Program-made: the position numbers and the translations under genes | Notes under the pieces: model-generated | The model's input: the letters and a program-made list of their open reading frames with translations, nothing else | Databases searched by the model: none | What the model was told of the DNA's origin: nothing | NCBI GenBank assembly: GCA_949361645.1 | Contig: OX442420.1 | Coordinates: forward strand, 9,192,735-9,256,734 | Source of the DNA: Spongilla lacustris | Lineage: Eukaryota > Porifera > Demospongiae > Spongillida > Spongillidae | Direction: 5' to 3' | Length of the DNA: 64,000 bases | Shown: positions 31,981 through 44,180 of the stretch, piece after piece | How positions within the stretch are numbered: position 1 is the stretch's first letter | Layout: each line of letters begins with the position of its first letter

Positions 31981-32836
31981 CAGGGCCGTAGCAGCCATTC
32001 CGGCCGGTCAGGCCATGGCCGGACCAGTTTTTTACCCGAACCGAAAATTATTAATCGTTAATTAATTAATCTTTTGCATAACCCTTATAACCGGGCAACG
32101 TACGAGTACCAGTTGCGTCAATCATGAATCAGTGTTAGTGTACACTGTAGTACTATATAACTACAATGCATATGCGCATATATATATATCATGGTGTTAA
32201 TGGCTAATGCGTGCGGGTGTTCTACTAAGTCTCCATATACTTACAGGAAACTATGTGAATCTTTGTTTTGTAATTGTATATAAACTGCCAGACGCGCCGT
32301 CATTGCATGCATCAGAGTTATATTCACGAATTCTTGAGCATTCTTCTAGCCCACAAGGTTGCCCAGCCGTTGGAAAAGCAGAGCCTTCTGCATGGCTTCC
32401 AACAAGACTGGTGAAGAGAGCCTTTAATCACAGGCTACAAAGTAGTCTTGGTTGCATTACGAGACTGAGTGTACTGCTTGTATTAGCACTGATTTTTTTT
32501 AGCCCTGCTACCAAAGCTATTAGTGAGCGCACGCATGCATGCAGTGCTTCAGATCTGAGAAGCATACCGCCTTATTTCGTTCAAGTATGTCACAACTGAA
32601 TGCAATAACCTAAAGAGAGAAGTGATGCTCTATTCTTTGTTTCATGCTTCAACGAGTATATAGTTCTCGCATTTACACAATGATCAGATCTGTTTTCATC
32701 AATTCGCAATTGCATATTTTGCACCAAATCGTACAAAACAAAACCCCCCCAAAAAAGGCAGGGGCTCCGCCCCAGACCCGCCCCTACTTACGTATGCATT
32801 AGCCGGACCACTTTTTCTTTCGTTCCTACGGCCCTG
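31981..32836. mobile_element. Inverted-repeat element, CAGGGCCGTAG termini
   Basis: Left end CAGGGCCGTAGCAGCC and right end CTACGGCCCTG; inside these, GGCCGGACCAGTTTTTT is matched on the right by AGCCGGACCACTTTTTC in the same orientation. hAT-like termini are suggested by CAGGG, but the flanks give no clean 8-bp duplication. The 130-codon frame at 32207-32599 has no recognisable domain. Confidence 0.5.
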
Positions 32837-33041
32837 CGGCCTAGTCACAAAACACTTGGATATAGCGTTCTGTACGACGGCATAACACGTGCTTTATATC
32901 GTTGATACCCCCATACTCCTATATGTCATGGTGAAATAATCGAGGCTCAACGTCTACAGGAGCTGCTCCAAATGACCCTTTTTGTGGACATGTTTTAGTT
33001 GCTATGGGCGTAATGAGTTCCGTTGCTATAGGTACTTGTAC

Positions 33042-33480
33042 CATTAATAGTTACCACGGCTCAAACCACAGTATAGTTCACACGCGTATACCATCGCGAA
33101 GAAAAAGTATGGCTACAGTTCCATACTACACGTTGTAAGTACCTTCTGTCTCCTTTTGTTCTGTGCTTCCATCTGGGGAGCAGAATTTGTCTGCGTAGTC
33201 GAAAAAGTACGTTGAAGTCGATGGGTTCGTCAAAAAATGGCCGCTTGTAGGAAGCGGTGGAGAGAAAACTAGGCCATGTGACATTGGCTACTAATAGAAC
33301 AAAGGTACTTCCTTCCATGTATGGCCTTTAAATGGCGACAAGTTCAAACATGTTAACACGTAGTGCAAAGTTTGTAAGGTTGTCGGTTGTCAAGGGTGGT
33401 TGCTAAGGCATTACGCCACTTTTTCAATATTTTTATAGGTATGCCTTTTGTCCACAAAATGTATGGCCGCATAGGGCTGT
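33042..33480. repeat. Dispersed ~440-bp repeat, copy 1
   Basis: Near-identical, in the same orientation, to 53295-53734, from the CATTAATA word to GCATAGGGCTGT. Imperfect inverted similarity between sequence left of this copy (TTTGTGGACATG, 32981) and its right end (TTTTGTCCACAAAATG, 33448) hints at a transposon with terminal repeats beginning before 33000. Confidence 0.8.
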
Positions 33481-34144
33481 ATGCAGGGTTGCCGAAGTTA
33501 AGGTTAATATTTAACCGTCGTAACCGCGATATCGCGGTTACAGTGTTTAACCGCGGTTAAATATCGCGGTTAAAACTTACTTACAGTGTACATGTATTCT
33601 CTGGTATTCAGAAGCCCACCCCTAGTGATCACGTAAATGTACACTGTGGCAGTTCTTTGCTATTAACCTTGGGTTGTTTGCACTAACTTTGCAGCGCGAG
33701 TGCCGGGGTTTTGTATATGGTGTTGTGAACTTTTGTAGGCTTTCATCTAAACAGCGCTTAGGCTTTGTTTCCTTTTTCGTTCGCCGCGGTTACCATCAAA
33801 GTCGGGTATAAAGTTGAGGAAAGAGCAGGAAGCTTACTTTCAAGATAGAAATGGCTGTCACTATGGGGTGTAATTCGTGCCAAAACTACACCGCACATTG
33901 TTTACGACGCACACCATACCCAAAATTGCACAGTCTGGGGACCTGACTGATGCAAGTCGGGTTCCCAGACTTGTTGCATGTGTCGATCGTGCCAAAACTC
34001 GCGTAGACACACCGATGTCATTTCAAAATTTCTCTACTTTTTTATAATAAGACGTTCCTCTTTGTTTCTCGTATACAACAACATGGCCACGCTTTGGACT
34101 TGTCTTCGAGGAAAGTTTTTTATCTTTTAGTATTGCACCCTAGT
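33481..34144. other. Non-coding with short palindromes
   Basis: It contains clustered TAACCGCGATATCGCGGTTA-type palindromes (33522-33570) and a small hairpin AGTCTGGGGACC...GGTTCCCAGACT at 33930-33970. No gene is supported. Confidence 0.4.
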
Positions 34145-34172
34145 ATGACCAACAAGCTCAAGGAAGCTGGAG
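34145..34172 (+). CDS. Candidate small first exon
   Basis: ATG followed by nine codons (MTNKLKEAG) and one extra base, ending at a good donor (GGAG|GTGAGG). It would splice in phase to either of two similar downstream mini-exons at 34898 and 36150. There is no family identity, and the call is weak because of its size. Confidence 0.3.
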
Positions 34173-34204
34173 GTGAGGCTAACGTTTAGAATGACGGTGT
34201 AAAT

Positions 34205-34787
34205 TTAGTCTCGTACCCAGACCCAAATGTACGTAACGATGATTATCGCTTACAGTATAACATCAGGGGTCTGGCCAACAAGTCGATCGAAGTTGTTCTG
34301 GTGCGCCGGAATGTTGGGGCTCCAATCAGAATCGAGAGCCCACGTGACGTCACGGTAATTAGATTCCAATAGCATTCCACACTACAGAGAGGAGCCTGGT
34401 GCTTGATCGTGCGTGCGCGGCTAAGGTTGTGATATATGGACACGTGTCTAAAACGAAGGGAAAGCCATTTCAATATGGAAGGACTCATTACGAAGTACGT
34501 CTAAAATCTGTCGAGAATCGCTTTCCAGCCCATCGCGTTCACCACTCCGAGAGTGTCATTGCGGTGGTAGCCTTTTCTCTCTGTAGCTTAAGCAAAGACA
34601 GATCTGCTTAAACAAACCTCACGTTTTATCGTGATGACGTACCGTTGCTATGACAACCCAAATTATCGAACATTCCAATTACATTCCCAAGAACAACTTT
34701 CTTCGACTTGTTGGCCAGACCCTATGTACGCTGTATTATACTGTAAGCGATAATGCTTACGTACGTTTGGGTCTGGGTACGAGACTA
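34205..34787. mobile_element. hAT-like MITE with exact 8-bp target duplication
   Basis: Terminal repeats TAGTCTCGTACCCAGACCC and complement, with GTGTAAAT on both sides (34197-34204 and 34788-34795). Inside the ends, CGTAAC...GCGATAATG-type sequence is also mirrored. It is 583 bp with no transposase. It would lie in an intron if the candidate exons at 34145 and 34898 are real. Termini resemble the element at 2194-2967. Confidence 0.87.
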
Positions 34788-34897
34788 GTGTAAATTGCAT
34801 TTCATTCTGAAGCTGCCTGTGTATGCTAACACGCGTGCATGCTACTCAGTAGTTATCACTAGCTAATAGTTTATGGTCACTCAATTGTTCTTTCCAG

Positions 34898-34933
34898 ATC
34901 TCCTGAGTGATGACAACCAACTCCAACTCTCAC
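34898..34933 (+). CDS. Candidate 36-bp cassette exon
   Basis: Flanked by CTTTCCAG and GTATGTT. Entered in phase 1 it reads D-LLSDDNQLQLS. Its length is a multiple of three. Sequence and splice sites resemble the exon at 36150-36200, suggesting exon duplication. Confidence 0.35.
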
Positions 34934-35057
34934 GTATGTTTTGATCAGTCGTCTCGGTGCACTAGGTAGTGTTCGTGGGCGTTTTACCAGTTAAAGGACT
35001 GACTCTTCCCATGTAATTTATACCTACTTTACGGGGATAAATACGCAGGACCGTAGC

Positions 35058-35821
35058 CAGGGGCGGATCCAGGAATTGGGAGTGGGGGGTGGGGGCAAAG
35101 GTGAGGATGTGCATGGCAGGGGGTGGGGCAAATCAGGAGGCGTAGCCACCCCGGGGAGGGGCACCAAGCGCTGTAAGCTCCCCCAGCGGGGCCTGGGGCA
35201 TAGCCCCAGAAGCCAACGCTTTTTGCGTTGTAAACCCCCCAAAAGTACGTAAAAACTGCACCAAAAACGTTATAACTCATCTACGTAGATAAACTCTATT
35301 ATCTTTGCGTGAAGTGACACCAAAGTTGGCTGGTGGTGTTATCAGCATTGTGTACATTATCAGCATTGTGTACATTATCAGCATTGTGTACATTATCATG
35401 CATCCATTGGCAAACCTTCGTTGCTTGGTCGCTTTCGACTCCGAGGCCCTATCTGGTCAGTCCAGAGTTACTTCAACGTCAGAAGAACCGGTGAACTATA
35501 ATATTAATACGGATTTGCTACATAGCCCTACCTGCTAATATTGAAAGATTTGACTTGAAATTTGTATAGGCGCCTTGTCCAGCTGTCGCGGAAGTTTTAA
35601 TTTAGAGCACGTGTATGCCTGCCCGATGTTCTAGACTGCATGGCGCCGCACCGGCTGGCACTGCAGCCTGTGCCTTTGCACGTACATTTAGTCGTTTTAG
35701 CACATACTATTAATTGTGTAAGGCACCGCCCCCTGGCTATGAATATTTAATTTCTATTTGGCGGGGGGGGGGGGGCAGAACCCAGTTGCCCCCTGCCCCA
35801 CCCCCCCTGGATCCGCCACTG
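35058..35821. mobile_element. Inverted-repeat element, CAGGGGCGGATCCAGG termini
   Basis: Left end CAGGGGCGGATCCAGG, right end CCTGGATCCGCCACTG. Such termini are common in hAT-type non-autonomous elements. GTAGC flanks both ends (35053-35057, 35822-35826), but a full 8-bp duplication is not seen. It contains three copies of an 18-bp unit (ATCAGCATTGTGTACATT) at 35341-35398 and a G13 run at 35763. Confidence 0.6.
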
Positions 35822-36149
35822 GTAGCTTTGTGTTTTTGGTGTGTGTTGTGCCCAGACACGTGGTACTTTTACATGTGTACCTTGCTGTTCTGTGTAGTTT
35901 TCTTTTCACAACATTGGGTGTGTGGAAAGGAAATGAGGGGTGGAGTAATTAGGTGGGGACTGGAGCTGTGATCATCATCTGTGTGCCTGATACACGTCTG
36001 CCATAGTAAGCTGACATTCTTGGGGATGTCTGCGCGTGTAAATATAGGCCTACTTGCATGTGTATGCACGCACGTATGTACATGTGCATGATTGTGTGTG
36101 TGAGTGTGTGTATGTATGTGTGCTTTATGGTCCTCTATGTTCTTTCCAG

Positions 36150-36200
36150 ACCTGCTGGGTGATGAGCACCGGACCATCGATTTTCAACTTCAACTCTCGT
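36150..36200 (+). CDS. Candidate 51-bp cassette exon
   Basis: Flanked by TTCTTTCCAG and GTATGTT, like the 36-bp exon 1.25 kb upstream. In the same phase it reads D-LLGDEHRTIDFQLQLS. Both lengths keep frame, so they could be alternative or tandem exons of one gene. The rest of the gene was not found, and the giant fold-back element lies just downstream. Confidence 0.35.
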
Positions 36201-36863
36201 GTATGTTAATTCTACTAGCTTGCACTAATTAGATGAAGGAATCTAATTGTGTCCATGATTCAAAAGGTTATGCAGGGTATTAACAGGACCATAGATCTCT
36301 GATTTAGGTTGTGTGTGCTGAATAATTGTCCTGCACGAAAAAGCGGTATTATGGGACAGGTTATTAATAGTGATCAACAGTTACAGTTTTAGCCTGCACA
36401 CTACCTTATAGTATTTCAGCACATAATTAATTATTTTATGTACAACCAGTTGTTCTGTTTAATTAATTCTCCCACTCTACTTACTCTATGATGTACATGT
36501 ATATTAAATGCTCATTATTATAATACTGGTCCAAAAAGAAAATTCTCCTGTAAGTGTACATCAAGTAATGTAGTACCTGAAAGCACGGGGGGGGGCATGC
36601 ACAGCTACAGTTATTTATGGCCTTGATAAATCAATCATGACCCAATGTGCTTTGATCTTTGTATGAAACATTTTGGGACAACCAGAATAGGTTGGACGCT
36701 GAATTAAAATTAAACAAGACTGAGAGTGAACGCAGCATAATAAACAGATCTAGGCCAAATAGGATTATGAAGAATACTTGGAGAGGATGGGGGAGGGGGT
36801 GTGACCAAAACCCAAATAGATATTCTCACATAGCAACGTTACTATGTATTGCACCTTGAATAG
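36201..36863. other. AT-rich, no gene recognised
   Basis: Nothing supported beyond a short G-run near 36588. Confidence 0.4.
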
Positions 36864-37685
36864 TATATGGGGACTGTGTCCAGCAAAATCGGGCTTGTGG
36901 GGTTATGATTTTATCACTATAATAATTGCACGTTGTACTAAACAACACATCTTCGCGACGGTACTACCTTTTCCTTTCAAATTTCGTACACTTGTTTCCA
37001 CACCATTTCTCTGTGTGAAAATTGATTTTTGTGATCTACACTTTTTCCGTGCCGTGGAAACAACAATCATTAACCCCGCGGGTTAGAAATCCACATTTCT
37101 CCACATACGAGTGTTGAAAACGCGTCAAATTCGGAGTGTGCATAGAGGAGTCCTGTAGCTATTGGTTAGTTTTGTTCGTTAGTTTCTGAATCATCCGTTA
37201 CGGAGATACAGTTGAGCAAACTACAGGCACATTTTCCCGCTTGATTCGCGCCAATGTTATGATCACCGTCTTCCCATTCATTGAGCGGGACGCGTTGGCG
37301 CGAATCAAGCGGGAAAACGTGCCCGTAGTTTGTTCAACTGTATCTCCGTAACGGATGATATAGAAATTAACGAACAGAATAAACCAATAGCTACAGGACT
37401 CCTCTATGTGCAACCCGAATTTGACGCATTTTCAACACTCGTACGTGGAGAAATGAGGATTTCTAACCCGCGGGGTTAACGATTGTTGTATCCACGGCAC
37501 GGAAAATGAGTAGATCACAAAAATTGATTTTTACACAGAGAAATGGTGTGGGAACAAGTGTACGAAATTGGAAAGGAAAAGGTAGTACCGTCGCGAAGAT
37601 GTGTTGTTTAGTACAACGTGCAATTTTTATAGTGATAAAATTTTAACCCCACAAGCCCGATTTTGCTGGACACTGTCCCATATAT
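36864..37685. mobile_element. Fold-back element, TATATGGG terminus family (second subfamily)
   Basis: Arms of ~390 bp are reverse complements, meeting near 37280. Ends read TATATGGGGACTGTGTCCAGC and its near complement (TGTCCCATATA). The central core (ATCCGTTACGGAGATACAGTTG, CCCGCTTGATTCGCGCCAATG) is shared with the element at 2992-3823, but the outer arms differ. It ends 8 bp before the giant element begins. Confidence 0.8.
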
Positions 37686-37693
37686 CTATCCAT

Positions 37694-38896
37694 ATATGGG
37701 ACAGTCTCCGCGAAAACTGCCCTTCGCATATATATATAAAATGTTATAAAATGCTTCTCTTTTGAATCGCTATATCTTCCGAACGGTTTAAGCTATCAAC
37801 GTCCTATTTTCAATACTTCATACTACACCATTTCCCTATAGTAAAATATATTTTGGAGTCTTGCACTTGCTCCGTGCCAGTATTGCAACGTTTGGTACCT
37901 CACCGGGTTCAAACCCGCCATAACTTTCTGTAGGAGTAATCAAATCGCTTCAAATTCGGTTTGTAGGTAGAGAGGTCCTATACCTATCGATTTGTTCTGT
38001 TCGTTAATTTTTATGTCATCCGTTACGGAGATACAGTGGTGCAAAGTTGGTACATTTTTCCCGCTCGACTCGCGCCGTTGTACGTACGCGAACCGCTTCC
38101 ATTCACCGAAGTACATGAATATTCAACTACATCCTGTGGGCTGGGACATTTATAACAACCACCCCACCCACTACCATAGCTTTGCGCTTCAAGTTTCGAC
38201 GTTGACTTGAGCGTATGATTTCGAACGGTGCGAAGACGACAAGATATAAGATCAATCCGACGAAGAAGTTTGAGAGCGGTAGCGATCTGTGGCAGATAGC
38301 TGCAGACGAGTAGTGGATCCCATAGTGGACAGCTGTGGAGTATGGAAGATAGCTGTGGAGCAGACAGTGGAGTAACTGCATGTGACCAGTACGCGGAGTG
38401 GACCCTACGGCAGACAGCAGTGGAATGAGCACTACAGCAGACGAAACCTAAAGCAGGCAGGCAGGCAGCTATGTAATGGACCCCAGAGGGAAAAGTTCAT
38501 AACTATACTATCAACAAAGCCAGGCACAGCTGTGGAATGGATTACACAGTGGAATCCAGAGTGCAGTACACAGCTGTAGAGACGGCAGACAGATCTATAG
38601 GTGTGTCCAGAAGACAGTGGAACAACTACCATCAACACTGTACTGTATGGAATGGACTCTACTGTAGACATCTATACTGTGTTGAGTGGGACCCTACTGA
38701 GTCAGTGGACCCTGCGGCAGACATCATATGGCAGGCAGACAACTGTAGTGTGGTGGACCATATGGTAGAACCTCACAGCAGTGGATACTGACAGCTGAGA
38801 AGCAGGCAGACAAGTATGTAACTTTGCAAGCAGTTGTGGAGTGCACTCTATAGCTATTCCTTACAGTGATCAGTGTCAGCCATGATGTGGTTTTGA
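37694..38896 (+). repeat. Left terminal arm of giant fold-back
   Basis: About 1.2 kb. The outer ~470 bp match the 2992-3823 family; the inner part (38220-38890) is rich in imperfect CAGCTGTGGAG-like units. Mirrored at 48365-49630. Confidence 0.85.
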
Positions 38897-41800
38897 ATGG
38901 GCCCTACCCCTGTGCTAAGCCCTACAACTATTCCTTATAGTGAACACTGTCAACAATGGAGTGGGCCCTCTTATCAATGCACTCTACCCTACATGTACTC
39001 TGTACAATTGAGTGGAGTCCACCCTACCCCCTGTGCTACGCCCTACAACTATTCCTTACAGCAAACAGTGTCAACCATGGAGTGGGCCCTCTTATCAATG
39101 CACTCTACCCTACTCTGTACGATTGAGTGGACTCGACCCTACCCCCTCTGCTACACCCTACAACTATTCCTTACAGCGAACTGTGTCAACCATGGAGTGG
39201 GCCCTCTTATTAATGCACCCCACCCTACTCTGTACGATTCAGTGGACTCCACCCTACCCCCTGTGCTACGCCCTACAACTATTCCTTACAGTGAACAGTG
39301 TCAACAATGGAGTGGGCCCTCTTATCAATGCACTCTACCCTACTCAGTACGATTGAGTGGACTCCACCCTACCCCCTGTGCTACGCCCTACAACTATTCC
39401 TTACAGTGAACAGTGTCAACCATGGAGTTGGCCTTCATATTAATGCACTCCATCCTACCCTGTACGATTGAATGGACTCCACCCTACCCCCTGTGCTATG
39501 CCGTACAACTATTCTTACGGAGATTACCCTTTGAAAGGACTCCATCCTACAGTGTACATTTACGATTGAGTGGACTCCACCCTACCCCCTGTGCTACGCC
39601 CTACAACTATTCCTTACAGCAAACAGTGTCAACCATGGAGTAGGGTGTGTAACCGGTTATCAGGTTATTCGGGTTATTCGGATATTCGCAAAAACCTATC
39701 CGTTCGAATAGTAGTTTAGCGTTACTCGGAAAAATCGATTATTGGATTTGTTCTATTCGAAATAACCGGTTTGTGAATCTCCATTCGGAGGTACTTAGGT
39801 ATTCGTCGTCCGCATCGACAATTCGCCCATTATTCGAATACCTTTTTATGACGATATCCGGATACGCGTTTACGATATTACATGTACAATAATTACTTCT
39901 AAATAACGTCACTGTTGTTACTATAAATATATACGTGGGGACGAGATCAAATACACGGGCAGTAATTCGAACTACATGTAGCCAAAAGAGATCTCCCTCT
40001 TCACGTGTCATGACGACGGACAGCTCCAGCTGCAAATCAAAGTCAGTTCGCTTAGTGTATTTCGAACCAGCTGGCTTCTTGCATCAATCTCTCTGAGCTG
40101 ATATTGCCGCGATCGTACTAAGGCTTTCTTACCCCGGTAGATACTAGGATTTTCAAAACTCGCGATGGTGAAATGGAGGCTGCATGGCTGTTGGTGCATA
40201 AACGTCATCTGTGGTTCTATTCTTTTGGCATCAAGTGCGATGTGTACATCTGTAGACTGTAGGTACTGGTAAAGCTCAGCGTGGCCACGCTAACTTAGGT
40301 CGGGACACACCCAACAAGGTATGTGGTTAGGCCAAGTGATTTAGGCCTATGTAGGTAGCTGTGGTTGTGTGCTGAGTGCATCTGGTGTGATATGGGTAGC
40401 TGTGGATCCCTGCTGAGGCTACTGATCTGGTGTAATGTGGTTAGTTGTAGTAAGGTGTCTGGTGTGATGGAGGTAGCTATGGTTGTGTACCTCATGAGGG
40501 CATCTGGTGTGATGGGGGTAGGTGTGTTTGTGTGCTGAAGGCTTCTGGTGTGATGGGGTAGGTGTGCTGAGGGCATCTGGTGTGATGGGGGTAGGTGTGT
40601 TTGTGTGCTGAGGGTATCTGGTGTGATGTGGGTAGCTGTAGGAGGGTCTCTGGTGTGATGTGTACATTTAGGTGGCTCAATGAGCAGAAAACCTGAATAA
40701 CCTAGGTATTCGGCTGGCAAATTGTCAAAACCTATTCGGAAAAATCGATTTTCTTTTTTCAAGTATTCGGAAAAATCGATTTTCAGATCCAGAAAAACCT
40801 GAAAAATCGATTAGTGTTTTAAAAGTATTCGGAAAAATCGATTTTCATTATTCAGGGGAGGTTACACACCCTACCATGGAGTGGGCCCTCTTATCAATGC
40901 ACCCCACCCAACTCAGTACGATTGAGTGGACTCCGCCCTACCCCCTGTGCTACACCCTACAACTATTCCTTACAGCGAACTGTGTCAACCATGGAGTGGG
41001 CCCTCTTATCAATGCACTCTACCCTACTCTGTATACGATTGAGTGGACTCCACCCTACCCCCTGTGCTACGCCGTACAACTATTCCTTACAGTGAACACT
41101 GTCAACCATGGAGTGGGCCTTCTTATCAATGCACTCTACCCTACTCTGTACGATTGAGTGGAGTCCACCCTACCCCCTGTGCTACGCCCTACAACTATTC
41201 CTTACAGCAAACAGTGTCAACAATGGAGTGGGCCCTCTTATCAATGCACTCTACCCTACTCTGTACGATTGAGTGGACTCCACCCTACCCCCTGTGCTAC
41301 GCCCTACAACTATTCCTTACAGCAAACAGTGTCAACCATGGAGTGGGCCTTCTTATTAATGCACTCCATCCTACCCTGTACGATTGAGTGGACTCCACCC
41401 TACCCCCTGTGCTATGCCGTACAACTATTCTTACGGAGATCACCCTTTGAAAGGACTCCATCCTACAGTGTACATTTACGATTGAGTGGACTCCACCCTA
41501 CCCCCTGTGCTACGCCCTACAACTATTCCTTACAGCAAACAGTGTCAACCATGGAGTGGGCCCTCTTATCAATGCAGTGAATGCACCCCACCCAACTCAG
41601 TACGATTGAGTGGACTCCGCCCTACCCCCTGTGCTACACCCTACAACTATTCCTTACAGCGAACTGTGTCAACCATGGAGCGGGCCCTCTTATCAATGCA
41701 CTCTACCCTACTCTGTATACGATTGAGTGGACTCCACCTACCCCCTGTGCTACGCCGTACAACTATTCCTTACAGTGAACACTGTCAACCATGGAGTGGG

Positions 41801-43449
41801 CCCTCTTATCAATGCACTCTACCCTACTCTGTACAATTGAGTGGAGTCCACCCTACCCCCTGTGCTACGCCCTACAACTATTCCTTACAGTGAACAGTGT
41901 CAACCATGGAGTGGGCCTTCTTATTAATGCACTCCATCCTACCCTGTACGATTGAGTGGACTCCACCCTACCCCCTGTGCTATGCCGTACAACTATTCTT
42001 ACGGAGATCACCCTTTGAAAGGACTCCATCCTACAGTGTACATTTACGATTGAGTGGACTCCACCCTACCCCCTGTGCTACGCCCTACAACTATTCCTTA
42101 CAGCAAACAGTGTCAACCATGGAGTGGGCCCTCTTATCAATGCACACCACCCCACTCAGTACGATTGAGTGGACTCCACCCTACCCCCTCTGCTACACCC
42201 TACAACTATTCCTTACAGCGAACTGTGTCAACCATGGAGTGGGCCCTCTTATTAATGCACTCTACCCTACTCTGTATACGATTGAGTGGACTCCACCCTA
42301 CCCCCTGTGCTACGCCGTACAACTATTCCTTACAGTGAACACTGTCAACCATGGAGTGGGCCCTCTTATCAATGCACTCTACCCTACTCTGTACAATTGA
42401 GTGGAGTCCACCCTACCCCCTGTGCTACGCCCTACAACTATTCCTTACAGCAAACAGTGTCAACAATGGAGTGGGCCCTCTTATCAATGCACTCTACCCT
42501 ACTCTGTACGATTGAGTGGACTCCACCCTACCCCCTGTGCTACGCCCTACAACTATTCCTTACAGCAAACAGTGTCAACCATGGAGTGGGCCTTCTTATT
42601 AATGCACTCCATCCTACCCTGTACGATTGAGTGGACTCCACCCTACCCCCTGTGCTACGCCCTACAACTATTCCTTACAGCAAACAGTGTCAACCATGGA
42701 GTGGGCCCTCTTATCAATGCACCCCACCCAACTCAGTACGATTGAGTGGACTCCGCCCTACCACCTGTGCTACGCCCTACAACCATTCCTTACAGTGAAC
42801 AGTGTCAACCATGGAGTGGGCCCTCTTATTAATGCACCCCACCCTACTCTGTACGATTGAGTGGACTCCACCCTACCCCCTGTGCTACGCCGTACAACTA
42901 TTCCTAACGGAGATCACCCTTTGAAAGGACTCCATTCTACAGTGTACATGTACGATTGAGTGGACTCCACCATACCCCCTGTGCTACACCCTACAACTAT
43001 TCCTTACAGCGAACTGTGTCAACCATGGAGTGGGCCCTCTTATCAATGCACTCTATCCTACTCTGTATACGATTGAGTGGACTCCACCCTACCCCCTGTG
43101 CTACGCCCTACAACTATTCCTTACAGTGAACACTGTCAACCATGGAGTGGGCCCTCTTATCAATGCACTCTACCCTACTCTGTACGATTGAGTGGACTCC
43201 ACCCTACCCCCTGTGCTACGCCCTACAACTATTCCTTACAGTGAACAATGTCAGCTGTGGAGTGGGCCCTCTTATCAATGCACTCTACCCTACTCAGTAC
43301 GATTGAGTGGACTCCACCCTACCCCCTGTGCTACGCCCTACAACTATTCCTTACAGTGAACAGTGTCAACCATGGAGTGGGCCTTCTTATTAATGCACTC
43401 CATCCTACCCTGTACGATTGAGTGGACTCCACCCTACCCCCTGTGTTGT
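38897..43449 (+). repeat. ~115-bp tandem array, left (plus orientation)
   Basis: Units contain CAACCATGGAGTGGGCCCTC, ACGATTGAGTGGACTCCACC and TGTGCTACGCCCTACAACTA. Spacing of successive CATGGAGTGG words is about 115 bp. Because 115 = 3x38+1, a stop-poor unit stays open in all three frames in turn, giving many 345-bp frames; they are not genes. Variant units with GGAGATCACCCTTTGAAAGG recur at about 39520, 41435, 42003 and 42905, showing higher-order structure. Interrupted at 39641-40873. Confidence 0.92.
39641..40873. mobile_element. hAT-like element inserted in the left array
   Basis: Ends TAGGGTGTGTAACC and GGTTACACACCCTA. Array unit sequence is duplicated for exactly 8 bp (CCATGGAG at 39633-39640 and 40874-40881) and then continues uninterrupted. 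The interior has repeated ATTCGGAAAAATCGATTTT words near both ends and a degenerate GGTGTGATGGGGGTAGGTGTG repeat at 40380-40670. No transposase. It is absent from the mirror position in the right arm (near 47640). Confidence 0.9.
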
Positions 43450-43550
43450 TTACAGCGAACATGGTCAGTCGTGGAGTGGACCCTCTTTTGACTGGACTCT
43501 CTGAGATATTGAGTGTACTCCACCCTATCGACTACAATTTTCAGCTTGGT

Positions 43551-44180
43551 GCAGGCTGGCAAGGGTGTGTGGTCATACATGTATACATGTAGCAGGCTGG
43601 CAAGGGTGTGTGGTCATACATGTATACATGTAGCAGGCTGGCAAGGGTGTGTGGTCATACATGTATACATGTAGCAGGCTGGCAAGGGTGTGTGGTCATA
43701 CATGTATACATGTAGCAGGCTGGCAAGGGTGTGTGGTCATACATGTATACATGTAGCAGGCTGGCAAGGGTGTGTGGTCATACATGTATACATGTAGCAG
43801 GCTGGCAAGGGTGTGTGGTCATACATGTATACATGTAGCAGGCTGGCAAGGGTGTGTGGTCATACATGTATACATGTAGCAGGCTGGCAAGGGTGTGTGG
43901 TCATACATGTATACATGTAGCAGGCTGGCAAGGGTGTGTGGTCATACATGTATACATGTAGCAGGCTGGCAAGGGTGTGTGGTCATACATGTATACATGT
44001 AGCAGGCTGGCAAGGGTGTGTGGTCATACATGTATACATGTAGCAGGCTGGCAAGGGTGTGTGGTCATACATGTATACATGTAGCAGGCTGGCAAGGGTG
44101 TGTGGTCATACATGTATACATGTAGCAGGCTGGCAAGGGTGTGTGGTCATACATGTATACATGTAGCAGGATGGCAAGGG
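43551..44180 (+). repeat. 41-bp satellite, 15 copies plus partial
   Basis: A perfectly periodic unit (starts 43551, 43592, ... 44166) of GCAGGCTGGCAAGGGTGTGT followed by GGTCATACATGTATACATGTA. The ACATGTATACATGT core is a palindrome, so each unit could form a cruciform. Copies look identical, implying recent expansion. A 16th copy is truncated (GCAGGATGGCAAGGG). Confidence 0.95.

Noticed and set aside
32207..32599. 130-codon plus-strand frame as a gene
   Set aside because: It lies within an inverted-repeat element, has no recognised motif, and codon usage does not stand out.
43551..44180. Regular direct repeats resembling a CRISPR array
   Set aside because: Units are contiguous with no unique spacers, and the genome is eukaryotic; this is a simple satellite.
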